DNA of 64,000 nucleotides, taken from assembly GCA_020638455.1 (NCBI GenBank), contig JACKIK010000002.1:806001-870000 (forward strand), given 5' to 3'. The notes beneath the pieces were generated by a model that saw nothing but the letters and a program-made list of their open reading frames with translations, did not search any database and had not been told where the DNA came from. Positions 41,053 through 50,608 of this stretch are shown piece after piece. Position 1 is the stretch's first letter, and each line of letters opens with the position of its first letter. The DNA is from Hyphomonas sp. (GTDB lineage Bacteria; Pseudomonadota; Alphaproteobacteria; Caulobacterales; Hyphomonadaceae). The translations under genes and the position numbers were made by a program.

Positions 41053-41790
41053 TCAGATCATCGCCATGCCGCCGTTTACGTGCAGGGTTTGGCCCGTCAC
41101 ATAAGCGGCTTCGTCAGACGCCAGATACACCGCAGCTGCAGCAATATCGCTTCCCTGGCCAAGCCTGCCCGCCGGAATCCTGCCGAGCAGTGCCTCCTTC
41201 TGCGCATCCGGCAGCACATCCGTCATCGGCGATTCGATGAATCCCGGCGCGATCGTGTTGGCAGTGATTCCACGGCTTGCGACCTCCTGGGCGATCGACT
41301 TGGTGAAACCGATCATGCCGGCCTTGGACGCGCAGTAGTTCGTCTGGCCCGGATTGCCGGTCACGCCGACCACCGAGGTAATGCCGACGATGCGGCCGTG
41401 ACGGCGCTTCATCATGCCCCGGATCACGCTCTTGGTCAGACGGTAATAGGAACCGAGATTGACATTGATGACATCGTTCCAGTCGTCGTCCTTCATCTGC
41501 ATCAGCAGCTTGTCGCGCGTGATGCCGGCGTTTGCGACGAGGATGTCGAGCGGTCCGATCACCCCTTCCGCTTTCGCGACGAGGCCGTCGACGGCCTCCG
41601 GGTCGGAAAGGTTGCAGGCGACGACGGCGCTTTCGCCAGGGAGCGTCGCAGCCACCTCGTTCAACACACCTTCGCGTGTGCCGGACAGGACGACTTTGGC
41701 GCCGGCTTCCGAGAGCGCTTTTGCAATTGCGCTGCCGATGCCGCCCGATGCGCCGGTAACGAGGGCCGTGCGGCCAGTCAGTTTGAACAT
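41053..41790 (-). CDS. fabG: 3-oxoacyl-ACP reductase
   Basis: A 245-residue SDR. The NADP-binding Thr-Gly-Ala-Ser-Gly-Gly-Ile-Gly is at 12-19; catalytic residues are S139, Y152 and K156 (Tyr-Cys-Ala-Ser-Lys). It reduces 3-oxoacyl-ACP. It starts 4 nt after the fabD stop and precedes acpP. Confidence 0.95.
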   Translation of the reverse strand: MFKLTGRTALVTGASGGIGSAIAKALSEAGAKVVLSGTREGVLNEVAATLPGESAVVACNLSDPEAVDGLVAKAEGVIGPLDILVANAGITRDKLLMQMKDDDWNDVINVNLGSYYRLTKSVIRGMMKRRHGRIVGITSVVGVTGNPGQTNYCASKAGMIGFTKSIAQEVASRGITANTIAPGFIESPMTDVLPDAQKEALLGRIPAGRLGQGSDIAAAAVYLASDEAAYVTGQTLHVNGGMAMI

Positions 41791-41794
41791 GGGA

Positions 41795-42745
41795 TCATCC
41801 CTTCATGGCTTGAGCGAAGGCTTCAAGATCCTCAGGCGTGCCGAGGGTGAAGCCGTTCAGTGATTTCTCGATGCGGCGCTGCATGACGGTCAGCACTTTG
41901 CCATTGCCGACCTCGCCGGTCGTGTCGACGCCATTGGCGACCATATACTGGACGCTCTCCGTCCAGCGCACCCGGCTGGTCACCTGTGTCACGAGGTTCT
42001 GCCGGATGGTCTCCGGATCGGTCACTGCCGTGGCCGATACGTTCGCGACCAGCGGCACCGCCGGTGCGCTGATTTCGGTTCCAGCCAGCGCCTCGGCCAT
42101 GGCATCGGCCGCAGGCTGCATCAGGGAGCAGTGGAACGGCGCCGACACGTTCAGCGCCATGGCTTTCTTCACTCCGTTTGCCTGCGCCCAGACGCAGGCC
42201 GCATCGATCGCGGCCTTGGTTCCGGACAGAACCAGCTGTCCCGGTGCATTGTCGTTTGCGAGTTCGCAGACGCCGCCGGCTTCCCGCCCGGCAACACAGG
42301 CCGCTTCAGCCTGCGCCACGTCCGCCCCGAGCAGCGCTGCCATGCCTCCCTCACCAGGTTTCACCGCCGACTGCATGGCATTGCCCCGGATACGCAGCAG
42401 CCGGGCGGTATCGGCCACGGAAATCGCATTCGCGGCGGCAAGCGCCGAATATTCCCCGAGAGAGTGTCCCGCCACATAGGCGGCATCCTTCGCGGAAATG
42501 CCGAACTCGGCTTCCAGCGCGCGCATCGCGGCGAGGGAGTGCGCCATCAGGGCCGGCTGCGCGTTGGCGGTAAGCGTCAGTTCTTCCAGGTCGCCGGTCC
42601 ACATCAGGTCCGACAGCTTCTGGCCAAGCGCTTCGTCCACGGCGGCAAACACTTGCCGCGCGGCGGGAAAAGCGTCCGCAAGGGCCTTGCCCATTCCTAT
42701 TTCCTGGCTGCCCTGCCCTGGGAAGATGAAGGCAAGTTTGGTCAT
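41795..42745 (-). CDS. fabD: Malonyl-CoA:ACP transacylase
   Basis: A 316-residue transacylase opening Phe-Ile-Phe-Pro-Gly-Gln-Gly-Ser-Gln. Nucleophile Ser95 is in Gly-His-Ser-Leu-Gly-Glu-Tyr-Ser. It loads malonyl groups onto ACP. The ATG at 42745 is set by the family N-terminus; the upstream frame to 42931 would use up the divergent promoter region with rpsF. Confidence 0.95.
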   Translation of the reverse strand: MTKLAFIFPGQGSQEIGMGKALADAFPAARQVFAAVDEALGQKLSDLMWTGDLEELTLTANAQPALMAHSLAAMRALEAEFGISAKDAAYVAGHSLGEYSALAAANAISVADTARLLRIRGNAMQSAVKPGEGGMAALLGADVAQAEAACVAGREAGGVCELANDNAPGQLVLSGTKAAIDAACVWAQANGVKKAMALNVSAPFHCSLMQPAADAMAEALAGTEISAPAVPLVANVSATAVTDPETIRQNLVTQVTSRVRWTESVQYMVANGVDTTGEVGNGKVLTVMQRRIEKSLNGFTLGTPEDLEAFAQAMKG

Positions 42746-42954
42746 CGGCGATTCTCCCGGGATTTTTGCCGTGCCTAAATGTGCGCGGGCGTGTGCGCAA
42801 GCTATTGAAAACCCTTGCAAGATGCGCTTTACACCCGCCTTCACTCGCAGGGATGCGGTCCTTGGTACCCCGGAATGAGCCGGGAGAAGAGGGGCCATCG
42901 CCTGGCAGGTTCCCGCTGCCCGGCGCCGCATGCCTCAATTTTGGGAATGAAAAC

Positions 42955-43293
42955 ATGGCACTCTATGAGCATGTCGTGATCACACGACCTGACATTTCGC
43001 CGGCCCAGGTAGACACTTTCGTCGAAGACCTGACCGGCTTCCTCAAGGACAAAGGCGCTAAAGTCGGCAAGACCGAATACTGGGGCCTTCGCAACCTTGC
43101 CTACCCGATCAAGAAACAGCGCAAGGGTCACTACTCGCTGATCAACATCGACGGCCCGGCTGAAGCGATCCACGAACTGGAACGCCGCCAGCGGATCTCC
43201 GAAGACGTGATGCGCTACATGACGATCCGCGTCGAAACCCTGAGCGACGAGCCCTCGCCGGTTCTCTCGCGCAAAGAACGCCGCCGCGACTAG
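42955..43293 (+). CDS. rpsF: 30S ribosomal protein S6
   Basis: A 112-residue S6 protein, opening Met-Ala-Leu-Tyr-Glu-His-Val and carrying the segment Trp-Gly-Leu-Arg-Asn-Leu-Ala-Tyr-Pro-Ile-Lys-Lys. It binds S18 and 16S rRNA. The ATG at 42955 follows a GGGAA site. The 209-nt gap from fabD holds TTGAAA (42805-42810), 17 nt, TTTACA (42828-42833) as a possible promoter and a hairpin CCCGG-AATGAG-CCGGG (42869-42884) in the leader. Confidence 0.96.
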   Translation: MALYEHVVITRPDISPAQVDTFVEDLTGFLKDKGAKVGKTEYWGLRNLAYPIKKQRKGHYSLINIDGPAEAIHELERRQRISEDVMRYMTIRVETLSDEPSPVLSRKERRRD

Positions 43294-43304
43294 GAGATCG
43301 GATC

Positions 43305-43562
43305 ATGGCTCAGAAACTGAACATCACCAATATCCCGGCCCGCCGTCCGTTCGGCCGCCGTCGCAAAGTCGATCCGTTCACCGGGCAAAATGCCCAGGAA
43401 ATCGACTACAAGGACGTGAAACTGCTGCAGCGCTACATCTCTGAAAAAGGGAAGATCGTGCCGAGCCGTATCACGGCCGTGAACCTCAAGAACCAGCGCA
43501 AGCTTGCCCAGGCCATCAAACGTGCCCGCATGCTCGCCCTGCTGCCGTTCGAAGTGAAATAA
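43305..43562 (+). CDS. rpsR: 30S ribosomal protein S18
   Basis: An 85-residue protein with the S18 core Lys-Asp-Val-Lys-Leu-Leu-Gln-Arg-Tyr-Ile-Ser-Glu-Lys-Gly-Lys-Ile and the C-terminal Arg-Ala-Arg-Met-Leu-Ala-Leu-Leu-Pro. It pairs with S6 in the small subunit platform. It starts 11 nt after rpsF. Confidence 0.97.
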   Translation: MAQKLNITNIPARRPFGRRRKVDPFTGQNAQEIDYKDVKLLQRYISEKGKIVPSRITAVNLKNQRKLAQAIKRARMLALLPFEVK

Positions 43563-43575
43563 GGAGAGACCCCCC

Positions 43576-44163
43576 ATGCAAGTCATCCTCCTTGAGCGCG
43601 TCGAGAACCTCGGCAAGATCGGTGACGAGGTGAAGGTCAAGAACGGCTTCGCCCGCAACTATCTCCTGCCGCAGGGCAAGGCCCTGATGGCGAACGAGAA
43701 GAACCGCGCCCGTTTCGAGCGTGAGCGGGAAGCGATCGAGGCCCGCAACGCCGAAGCGCGTGCGGCCGCCGAGACCGAGTCCCAGAAGCTCGACGGCGCC
43801 GTCTTCGTGCTGATCCGTCAGGCCGGCGACACCGGCCAGCTCTACGGCTCGGTCACGGCTCGCGACATCGCCGACGCGGCGGAAGCCGCCGGCTACCACG
43901 TGCCGCGTTCGGGCGTCCGCCTCGACAAGCCGATCAAGGCGATCGGCCTGTACGACGTCGCCGTCCGCCTGCATGCGGAAGTGACCGTCAACGTCCAGGC
44001 CAACGTCGCTCGCTCGAACGACGAAGCAGAGCGTCAGGCGAAAGGCGAAGACATTGTCGCCGCCCTCCAGGCCGCCAACCAGGCCCTCGCTGACGAGCAG
44101 GCCGGCGAACTCGCCGAAGCTGCTGCCGAGCGCGCCGCTGAAGGCCCGGGCGAAGAAGAATAA
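43576..44163 (+). CDS. rplI: 50S ribosomal protein L9
   Basis: A 195-residue L9 protein with the N-terminal rRNA-binding region (Gln-Val-Ile-Leu-Leu-Glu-Arg-Val-Glu-Asn-Leu-Gly, then Asn-Gly-Phe-Ala-Arg-Asn-Tyr-Leu-Leu-Pro) and a long linking helix. The C-terminus is extended by an Ala/Glu-rich tail beyond the usual about 150 residues, as in other alphaproteobacteria. A terminator follows. Confidence 0.95.
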   Translation: MQVILLERVENLGKIGDEVKVKNGFARNYLLPQGKALMANEKNRARFEREREAIEARNAEARAAAETESQKLDGAVFVLIRQAGDTGQLYGSVTARDIADAAEAAGYHVPRSGVRLDKPIKAIGLYDVAVRLHAEVTVNVQANVARSNDEAERQAKGEDIVAALQAANQALADEQAGELAEAAAERAAEGPGEEE

Positions 44164-44185
44164 GTCTTCGCACAAACACGACCGG

Positions 44186-44215
44186 AAAGGCCGCGCCCAA
44201 CAGCGCGGCCTTTTT
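44186..44215 (+). terminator. Terminator after rplI
   Basis: AAAGGCCGCGC (44186-44196) and GCGCGGCC (44203-44210) form an 8-bp stem around CCAACA, followed by five T residues. It closes rpsF-rpsR-rplI before dnaB. Confidence 0.85.
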
Positions 44216-44325
44216 CTATTCGGGCGCCGCTCCGGCCGCGACGCTCCACCGTTGCATGGCACTTATCCACAGCTGAACGGCACTTGCTCCGTGCGCTCGC
44301 CCGGCAGGTGAGCTAAGGTTGCCCG

Positions 44326-45825
44326 ATGCCGCTCGACGATACTCATTCCCCTGCATCCGCGATTGCGCCGCCGCATAATCTGTCGGCTGAATCCGCCGTG
44401 CTGGGCGCAATCCTGTTCGATAACAACGCGTACCAGCGCGTGGCCGATATCCTGCGTTCGTCCGACTTCTACGCCCCCGCTCACCAGGAGCTCTACGAAG
44501 TCGCTTCGATGATGATCCAGCAGGGCCGGATTGCCGATGGCGTGACCCTGCGCGAGCATTTCGAGAAGGCCGAAAAGCTGACCGAAATCGGCGGCGCGCG
44601 CTATCTCGAACAGCTGCTCGACTCCGCCGCATTCGGCCCTGAAGTCGGCGACTATGCGCGCATGATCCGCGACCTCGCTGTGCGCCGCTCGCTGGTCGGC
44701 ATCGGCGGTGAACTGCAGGGCCGCGCACTTAATCCCACGCCGGAAGAAAGTGGCGAGCGTCAGATCGAACTGGCCGAACGCCAGCTGTTCGACCTTGCCG
44801 AGCGCGGCGCCACCGGCCGCGGTTTCACCAGCTTTGCCGAAGCGCTGACGGAATCCATGAAGACGGCAGAAGCCGCCTTCAAGCGCGAAGGCAAGATCGC
44901 CGGCATCGCGACTGGTCTCCGTGACCTCGACGAAAAGCTCGGCGGCCTGCACCATTCGGACCTCATCATCCTCGCCGGCCGCCCCTCGATGGGGAAAACC
45001 TCTCTCGCCACCAACATTGCCTACAATGCCGCTCAGGCCTATCGCGCGGAGACACAGGAGGACGGCTCCAGGAAGACCGTAGACGGAGCGATTGTCGGCT
45101 TCTTCTCGCTGGAAATGTCGAACGAACAGCTGGCGACGCGTATCATTGCCGAGCGCACCGGAATTACCACGCACCGCATCCGTCAGGGCGACCTCGACAA
45201 GAGCGACTTCGAGCGCCTGCGCGAGGCGACGGAAGAACTGCAGAACCTGCCGCTCTATATCGACGACACTGGCGGCATCTCCATCAGCCAGCTGGCGGCC
45301 CGCGCCCGGCGTCTGCAGCGTTCGGTCGGCCTCGACCTTATCGTCATCGACTACCTGCAGCTGATCACGGTCAGCACCGGCAACGCCAATGCCAACCGGG
45401 TGCAGGAAATCACCCAGATCACCACCTCGCTGAAAGCGCTGGCCAAGGACCTCAACGTCCCGATCATCGCCCTGTCGCAGCTCTCGCGGGCCGTGGAACA
45501 ACGTGACGATAAACGCCCGCAGCTCGCAGACCTGCGCGAGTCCGGCTCCATCGAGCAAGACGCGGACGTCGTCATGTTCGTCTATCGCGAGGAATACTAC
45601 CTCGCCCGGACCGAGCCCGGCGCCGATCCGAGCGATCCGGCCTCGAACGAGAAATGGGCCAAGTGGCGCCAGCGCATGGACGAGGTCTATGGCAAGGCCG
45701 AATGTATCATCGGCAAGCAGCGCCACGGCCCCATCGGCAAGGTCGAACTCGCCTTCGACGCCAATGTCACGCGCTTCGGCAACCTCTCGCACGACCAGAA
45801 AGGCTACAGCGGCGACTTCGAATAG
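44326..45825 (+). CDS. dnaB: Replicative DNA helicase
   Basis: A 499-residue DnaB. The N-terminal domain opens Pro-His-Asn-Leu-Ser-Ala-Glu-Ser-Ala-Val-Leu-Gly; the RecA-like domain has the Walker A Ala-Gly-Arg-Pro-Ser-Met-Gly-Lys-Thr-Ser near residue 217 and Walker B-like Leu-Ile-Val-Ile-Asp-Tyr-Leu-Gln. It unwinds DNA at the fork. Placement after rpsF-rpsR-rplI is common in bacteria. Confidence 0.96.
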   Translation: MPLDDTHSPASAIAPPHNLSAESAVLGAILFDNNAYQRVADILRSSDFYAPAHQELYEVASMMIQQGRIADGVTLREHFEKAEKLTEIGGARYLEQLLDSAAFGPEVGDYARMIRDLAVRRSLVGIGGELQGRALNPTPEESGERQIELAERQLFDLAERGATGRGFTSFAEALTESMKTAEAAFKREGKIAGIATGLRDLDEKLGGLHHSDLIILAGRPSMGKTSLATNIAYNAAQAYRAETQEDGSRKTVDGAIVGFFSLEMSNEQLATRIIAERTGITTHRIRQGDLDKSDFERLREATEELQNLPLYIDDTGGISISQLAARARRLQRSVGLDLIVIDYLQLITVSTGNANANRVQEITQITTSLKALAKDLNVPIIALSQLSRAVEQRDDKRPQLADLRESGSIEQDADVVMFVYREEYYLARTEPGADPSDPASNEKWAKWRQRMDEVYGKAECIIGKQRHGPIGKVELAFDANVTRFGNLSHDQKGYSGDFE

Positions 45826-45901
45826 GCCTGCGGCATTGCGTGCCGCTTGCCACGTGCACGCGAGGCACTAGGCTTGTTCGCGAACGTACAAACGAGCCGC
45901 C

Positions 45902-47182
45902 ATGCCGACGATTCCAGACCATCCTCTGCGATATGCACTCACCAATGAGCTGCACGCCCGGCCCTTCCCGACACTGGCTGCGCCGGGCCGCGCCGCCTAT
46001 CTGGCGCTGAAACCGCCCAAGGCGGCTACCGCCCGCGACCGGGACGCCGAGCGCACCCACCTCATCGCCCTGCTCGACCGCTTCGGCGCACCGCATCCGC
46101 AGCCGGGCGCCACACACTGGTCCGGGCAGATCGGCCGGCACTTCCTGAAATGGGAAAGCCACACCGAATTCGTCACCTTCACTGTGTTCGCTGAAGGCAC
46201 GGCCGACATCCCGTTCGATCCCACAGCATTCGACGTTTTCCCGGAAGACTGGCTCGCCGAGGCCCCCGGCGCGCGCATCGCCTCAGCCCTGATCCGCGTC
46301 GAGCTGCAGGAAGGGGATGAGGAAATCGACGACAAGGCAAACGCCTGGTTCGTTCGCGACAGCCTCGCCATCAGCCGCATGCTGGACGATAATCTCGTCG
46401 TCGCTACCGACTTCCGCATAGATCCTGCAGGCCACACACGCTTCGCCCTATTTGCCCGCCCCGGCACCGGAGAGCGCCGAATCGGCCGCGTCGTCCAGCG
46501 CCTGTGTGAGATCGAGACCTACAAGACGATGTCGATGCTCGGCCTCGCTCGTGCGCGCGAGCTTGCGCCTGAGCTCAACGCCCTGGAGCAGCGCCTGACA
46601 GACCTTGTCGACCATATGGGCGACGAAAGCGTCAGCCCGGCCGAAACGCTGAATGCCCTGCTGAAAGTGTCCGCCGGGCTGGAAAGTATCGCCGCCCAGT
46701 CGTCCTACCGCTTCAGCGCGACCAATGCCTATGAAGCCATCGTCAACCAGCGGATCGAAGTGCTGAGGGAAACACGGTTCAAGGGGCGGCAGACTTTTGC
46801 GGAATTCATGTCGCGAAGATTCGACCCGTCCATGCGAACGGTGAAGTCCACGGAGCAGAGGCTTCGCACTCTGATCGAACGCGCCGTCCGCGCTTCGGAC
46901 CTGCTGCGTACGCGCGTCGACGTCGAGCTGTCAGAGGAAAACCAGAAGCTGCTCTCCAGCATGGACCAGCGCGCTCACCTCCAGCTGCGCCTGCAGCAGA
47001 CAGTCGAAGGGCTCTCCGTCGTGGCGATCAGCTATTATGCGCTGAACCTGGTCCTGTATCTTTTCGGCCCGGCCGAAGAGCTATGGCACATCAAGAAATA
47101 CTGGATCGCGGCAGGCGCAACGCCGGTCGTGGTGTTCGTCGTCTGGCTGATGATCCGCCGTATACGGAAAAGCATGCACTAG
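45902..47182 (+). CDS. DUF3422 membrane protein
   Basis: A 426-residue protein matching DUF3422: it opens Asp-His-Pro-Leu-Arg-Tyr-Ala-Leu-Thr-Asn-Glu-Leu-His-Ala-Arg-Pro-Phe, and later has His-Thr-Glu-Phe-Val-Thr-Phe-Thr and a coiled region. Two C-terminal membrane helices end the chain. Its role is unknown. Its stop overlaps the convergent amidase gene by 4 nt. Confidence 0.87.
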   Translation: MPTIPDHPLRYALTNELHARPFPTLAAPGRAAYLALKPPKAATARDRDAERTHLIALLDRFGAPHPQPGATHWSGQIGRHFLKWESHTEFVTFTVFAEGTADIPFDPTAFDVFPEDWLAEAPGARIASALIRVELQEGDEEIDDKANAWFVRDSLAISRMLDDNLVVATDFRIDPAGHTRFALFARPGTGERRIGRVVQRLCEIETYKTMSMLGLARARELAPELNALEQRLTDLVDHMGDESVSPAETLNALLKVSAGLESIAAQSSYRFSATNAYEAIVNQRIEVLRETRFKGRQTFAEFMSRRFDPSMRTVKSTEQRLRTLIERAVRASDLLRTRVDVELSEENQKLLSSMDQRAHLQLRLQQTVEGLSVVAISYYALNLVLYLFGPAEELWHIKKYWIAAGATPVVVFVVWLMIRRIRKSMH

Positions 47183-47673
47183 TGCAGCGCATCCTTCAGC
47201 AGTTCCAGCGCTTCCATCGCAAAACGGCGCATGTTCACCTCACGATCGGTCAGCCCGGTTTCCAGTGTCCGTGACATTTCCAGGGATTTGGGCCCGGCAA
47301 GGGCGACACAGGTGTGACCCGACGCATCGCCATACATGTTCCCGGAAGGTCCGGCGGCGCCCGTTTCGCACAATCCCCAGTCGGCATCCAGCTTCCCCCG
47401 GATCGTCCGCGCCAGCAGTCGTGCATAGGGCTCGGTGGAAGACCGCATATCGCCGAGGTCCTCCCGGCCAAGTCCGAGCAGGCCCCGGAAGGCCTGCCGG
47501 GTGTAGATGACGCCGCCACCGCGGTAATAGGCCGACGCGCCCGGTACGGCGAGCAGGGCCGCCGATATCAGTCCGCCCGCTGAAGACTCCGAGACGGCCA
47601 CGGTCTCGCCCCGCGCCTTCAGGCGGGCGCCGATTTCGCTGGCAAGGGGCAGGAGCGTCTGCATGGCGCCCAT
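47179..47673 (-). CDS. pncC: CinA C-terminal-type nicotinamide-nucleotide amidase
   Basis: A 164-residue protein equal to the C-terminal domain of CinA. Motifs are Val-Ser-Glu-Ser-Ser-Ala-Gly-Gly-Leu-Ile-Ser near residue 30 and Glu-Thr-Gly-Ala-Ala-Gly-Pro-Ser-Gly near 104. PncC deamidates NMN to nicotinate mononucleotide in pyridine salvage. The N-terminal MoaB-like domain of full CinA is absent, as in stand-alone PncC. The ATG at 47673 has a GGAG site 8 nt upstream; an ATG three codons later is possible. Confidence 0.82.
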   Translation of the reverse strand: MGAMQTLLPLASEIGARLKARGETVAVSESSAGGLISAALLAVPGASAYYRGGGVIYTRQAFRGLLGLGREDLGDMRSSTEPYARLLARTIRGKLDADWGLCETGAAGPSGNMYGDASGHTCVALAGPKSLEMSRTLETGLTDREVNMRRFAMEALELLKDALH

Positions 47674-47781
47674 GAAACAGGCTCCGGATCGCCTTGCAAG
47701 CCGCGACGCAGGGGCAAGGCGCTTGGAACCCGCCCCGTTTGCCGCCAGAGTGGCGGGGGCAGCGAAACGGAGGAAGCGTGC

Positions 47782-48552
47782 GTGGACCTTCATCTTAAGG
47801 GCAGGAACGCCGTCATCCTTGGCGGTACGCGGGGCATCGGCCGGGCCATCGCCGACACGCTGGCGGCCGAGGGGGCGAACGTCGCCCTCTGCGCCCGCAA
47901 CGCCGCGCAGGTTCAGGACACGGTTACCGCAGTCTCATCCATGGGCGTGAAGGCCACCGGCGCCGCAGTCGATATCGGCGACGGCGAAGCCCTGAAGCGA
48001 TGGGTCGCTGCAGCTGGTCAGGAGCTTGGCGGCATCGATATCCTGGTATCCAATGCGGGCGCCATGGCGCATGGCATCGAGCCGGAGGCGTGGGATGCGA
48101 ACTACCGCGTCGATCTTCTGGGTGCCGTAAACGGCTTCACCGCCGCCTTCCCCTTCCTGCGCGAGGCCGCCGCTGCCAAAGGCGACGCAGCCTTTGTCAT
48201 CATTTCGTCCGTCTCGGCCCTGCAGGCATCCGTCGCGGACGCCTACGGCCCCATCAAGGCCGCCCTGATTCACTTCGCCAAGGGCCTCGCCCGCGAACAC
48301 GCCGCGCTTGGCCTGCGCGTGAATCTGGTTTCGCCCGGCATGGTCTTTTTCGAAGACGGGCTGTGGGATCAGCGGCGTAAGGAAAACCCGGAGGCGTTCA
48401 AGCGCGCCAATGCCCGCAATCCTACCGGCCGCTGTGCGACGCCGCAGGAGATCGCCAATGCGGCGGTCTTCCTGGCCAGCCCTGTATCGTCCTACACGAC
48501 CGGCGCCAACCTCCTCGTGGACGGCGCCCAATCCAGCCTTGTGAACTTCTGA
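47782..48552 (+). CDS. SDR-family oxidoreductase
   Basis: A 256-residue short-chain dehydrogenase. The cofactor motif Gly-Gly-Thr-Arg-Gly-Ile-Gly-Arg-Ala is at 13-21; catalytic Ser and the Tyr-x-x-x-Lys (Asp-Ala-Tyr-Gly-Pro-Ile-Lys) are present. The start is GTG at 47782, behind a GGAGGA site. The stop faces an alpha/beta hydrolase on the other strand. Substrate unknown. Confidence 0.85.
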   Translation: MDLHLKGRNAVILGGTRGIGRAIADTLAAEGANVALCARNAAQVQDTVTAVSSMGVKATGAAVDIGDGEALKRWVAAAGQELGGIDILVSNAGAMAHGIEPEAWDANYRVDLLGAVNGFTAAFPFLREAAAAKGDAAFVIISSVSALQASVADAYGPIKAALIHFAKGLAREHAALGLRVNLVSPGMVFFEDGLWDQRRKENPEAFKRANARNPTGRCATPQEIANAAVFLASPVSSYTTGANLLVDGAQSSLVNF

Positions 48553-48559
48553 TCCGGGC

Positions 48560-49531
48560 CTAGAGATTGCCGAGCCAGTCGATCAGGTAGCGATTCACCT
48601 CGTCCGGCCGCTCCTGCTGGGTCCAGTGGCCGCAGCCCTCCAGCAGGTGACAGCCGCGCAGGTCCGCGAGATTCGGCTTCATCGCGGCAACGATGTCCCC
48701 CTGGAACATCTTCAGCACGAGGTCCTTCGTCCCGCCGACGAAGAGCGACGGCTGCTGGATCACAGGATTGGCCGGATGGTTCTTCAGGAAGGCATGATCG
48801 CGATGGTGGTTGCGATACCGGTTCAGCGGCCCACGGAAACCGGACTGGCGGAACTGGATGTCATAGTAGGCCACGTCCTCCGCATTCAGCCAGGGCAACG
48901 GCATCTCAGGCTCCGGCAGGCGGTGCAGCAGTGTGTCGCCATGCTTCTTGTCTGTGGGCCAGGTGCCGTCCGGCGCATCGCCCGAAACGGCATAGTAGAA
49001 CCGCCGAATCGTCGCCGCAGGGTCTGCCTCCAGCTCCGCTTCCGGCGGGCCGACATCCTGGAAGTAGACCTGGTAGAAAAACAGGCCACGTTTGGTGAAG
49101 ACCTCGTGCACCATGTCGATAAACACGACTTCGCCCATCGGCAGGTATGGCACCGACAGGCCAGCGACCGCCCGAAACCTGTCCGTATGCAGACGGGCCG
49201 TATTCCAGGCTATTGGCGCACCCCAATCATGACCGACCACCACCGCCTCTTCGCCCGGCGACAGGGCTTCGGCGAGACCGGCAATATCGCCGGTCAGGCT
49301 TTCCATGTCATAGGCTTCGATCGGCTCAGGCCGATCCGAGCCGCCGTAGCCGCGCACATCCGGCGCCGCGACACGATACCCGGCCTCGCTCAGTGCCTTG
49401 ATCTGATGACGCCAGGAATACCAGCTTTCAGGAAAGCCGTGGACGAGCACGACCAGCGGCCCGTCCCCGGCGGTCGCCACGCGCAGCGTGACGCCGTTCG
49501 TCCTGACGAATTCGAAGTGCTGCTCGCTCAC
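48560..49531 (-). CDS. Alpha/beta hydrolase, epoxide hydrolase-like
   Basis: A 323-residue hydrolase. The oxyanion motif is His-Gly-Phe-Pro-Glu-Ser-Trp-Tyr-Ser-Trp, and the nucleophile Asp is in Gly-His-Asp-Trp-Gly-Ala-Pro near residue 105, as in soluble epoxide hydrolases. A late Gly-Cys-Gly-His-Trp holds the catalytic His. The start is GTG at 49531, overlapping the crotonase stop by 4 nt, so it is coupled to it. Confidence 0.87.
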   Translation of the reverse strand: MSEQHFEFVRTNGVTLRVATAGDGPLVVLVHGFPESWYSWRHQIKALSEAGYRVAAPDVRGYGGSDRPEPIEAYDMESLTGDIAGLAEALSPGEEAVVVGHDWGAPIAWNTARLHTDRFRAVAGLSVPYLPMGEVVFIDMVHEVFTKRGLFFYQVYFQDVGPPEAELEADPAATIRRFYYAVSGDAPDGTWPTDKKHGDTLLHRLPEPEMPLPWLNAEDVAYYDIQFRQSGFRGPLNRYRNHHRDHAFLKNHPANPVIQQPSLFVGGTKDLVLKMFQGDIVAAMKPNLADLRGCHLLEGCGHWTQQERPDEVNRYLIDWLGNL

Positions 49532-50442
49532 GAGCCGTCCCCGCCGATCCATTTAAATTGGGGCTCGTCCCACCAGGGGAAGAATTGCGGCATGCCGTCG
49601 GACACCTTCACCGGATAGGTCGGCTGGCGTTTCTCCAGGAAGCTCATCACGCCCTCGCGGGCGTCCTCGGTCTTGCCCCGTGAGTAGATCGCGGCGCTGT
49701 CAACAATGTGCGCCTCCATCGGATGGCTCGCGCCCAGCATGCGCCACATCATGTGCTTGGTCAGGGTCGTGGAAACGGCCGCCGTATTGTCTGCGATCTC
49801 GCGGGCCAGCTTCCTCGCCTCGTTCATCAGCTCCGCCTGCGGATAGACGGCTTTCACCAGGCCGCCCTCCTTGGCTTCCTGTGCCGAGAAGATCCGCCCC
49901 GTATAGCACCACTCCAGCGCCTGCTGGATGCCGACGATCCGCGGCAGGAACCAGGAAGAAGCCGCTTCCGGATTGATGCCCCGCCGGTTGAACACGAAGC
50001 CGAACCGCGCCGTGTCGGCAGCAATCCGGATATCCATCGGCAGCTGCATGGTCACGCCAATGCCGACGGCCGCGCCATTGATGGCCCCGATCACCGGCTT
50101 CAGGCTGTTGAAAATACGCAGCGTCACGCGCCCGCCGCCATCGCGCTGGATGTCCTCATTGGAGGTGCGTCCCGCTTCGCCGTCGCCGGCACGCTTGTCA
50201 TAGTCGAAGGTCTTCGCGCCTGACGACAGGTCCGCCCCGGCGCAGAACGCCCGCTCGCCATGCCCCGTCACAATGACGACCCTCACGCTGTCGTCGGCAT
50301 CCGTGATATCGAAGGCCTCGATCATCTCCTGCATCATCTTGCCGGTGAAGGCGTTCATCTTCTCCGGCCGGTTCAGCGTCAGCGTGGCAATTCCGTCCTC
50401 GATGTCGAGAATGATCTCCTTGAATTCCTTGGGGCGCGCCAT
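49528..50442 (-). CDS. Enoyl-CoA hydratase/crotonase-family protein
   Basis: A 304-residue crotonase-fold protein. It has Glu-Arg-Ala-Phe-Cys-Ala-Gly-Ala-Asp-Leu-Ser and Gly-Ala-Ile-Asn-Gly-Ala-Ala-Val-Gly-Ile-Gly for CoA binding. It is longer than typical crotonases by about 40 residues, partly an insertion near residue 75. The ATG at 50442 has a GGAGA site 5 nt upstream. It is first in a two-gene set with the hydrolase. Confidence 0.87.
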   Translation of the reverse strand: MARPKEFKEIILDIEDGIATLTLNRPEKMNAFTGKMMQEMIEAFDITDADDSVRVVIVTGHGERAFCAGADLSSGAKTFDYDKRAGDGEAGRTSNEDIQRDGGGRVTLRIFNSLKPVIGAINGAAVGIGVTMQLPMDIRIAADTARFGFVFNRRGINPEAASSWFLPRIVGIQQALEWCYTGRIFSAQEAKEGGLVKAVYPQAELMNEARKLAREIADNTAAVSTTLTKHMMWRMLGASHPMEAHIVDSAAIYSRGKTEDAREGVMSFLEKRQPTYPVKVSDGMPQFFPWWDEPQFKWIGGDGS

Positions 50443-50608
50443 TGGGTCTCCTTCCTTGTGCATCTGGCCTTGTGCAATTGGCCTCACAAGCTGCCCCTGA
50501 CGCAGCGTTCGTCAAGCGCTAGCTCGCCTGCAGCCATCGCGCCTTGACCCGGCCCGCAGGACCGTCACAAATCAGGGCGACTTCTCCCTTTCGTACTGGA
50601 ATCGCTGA

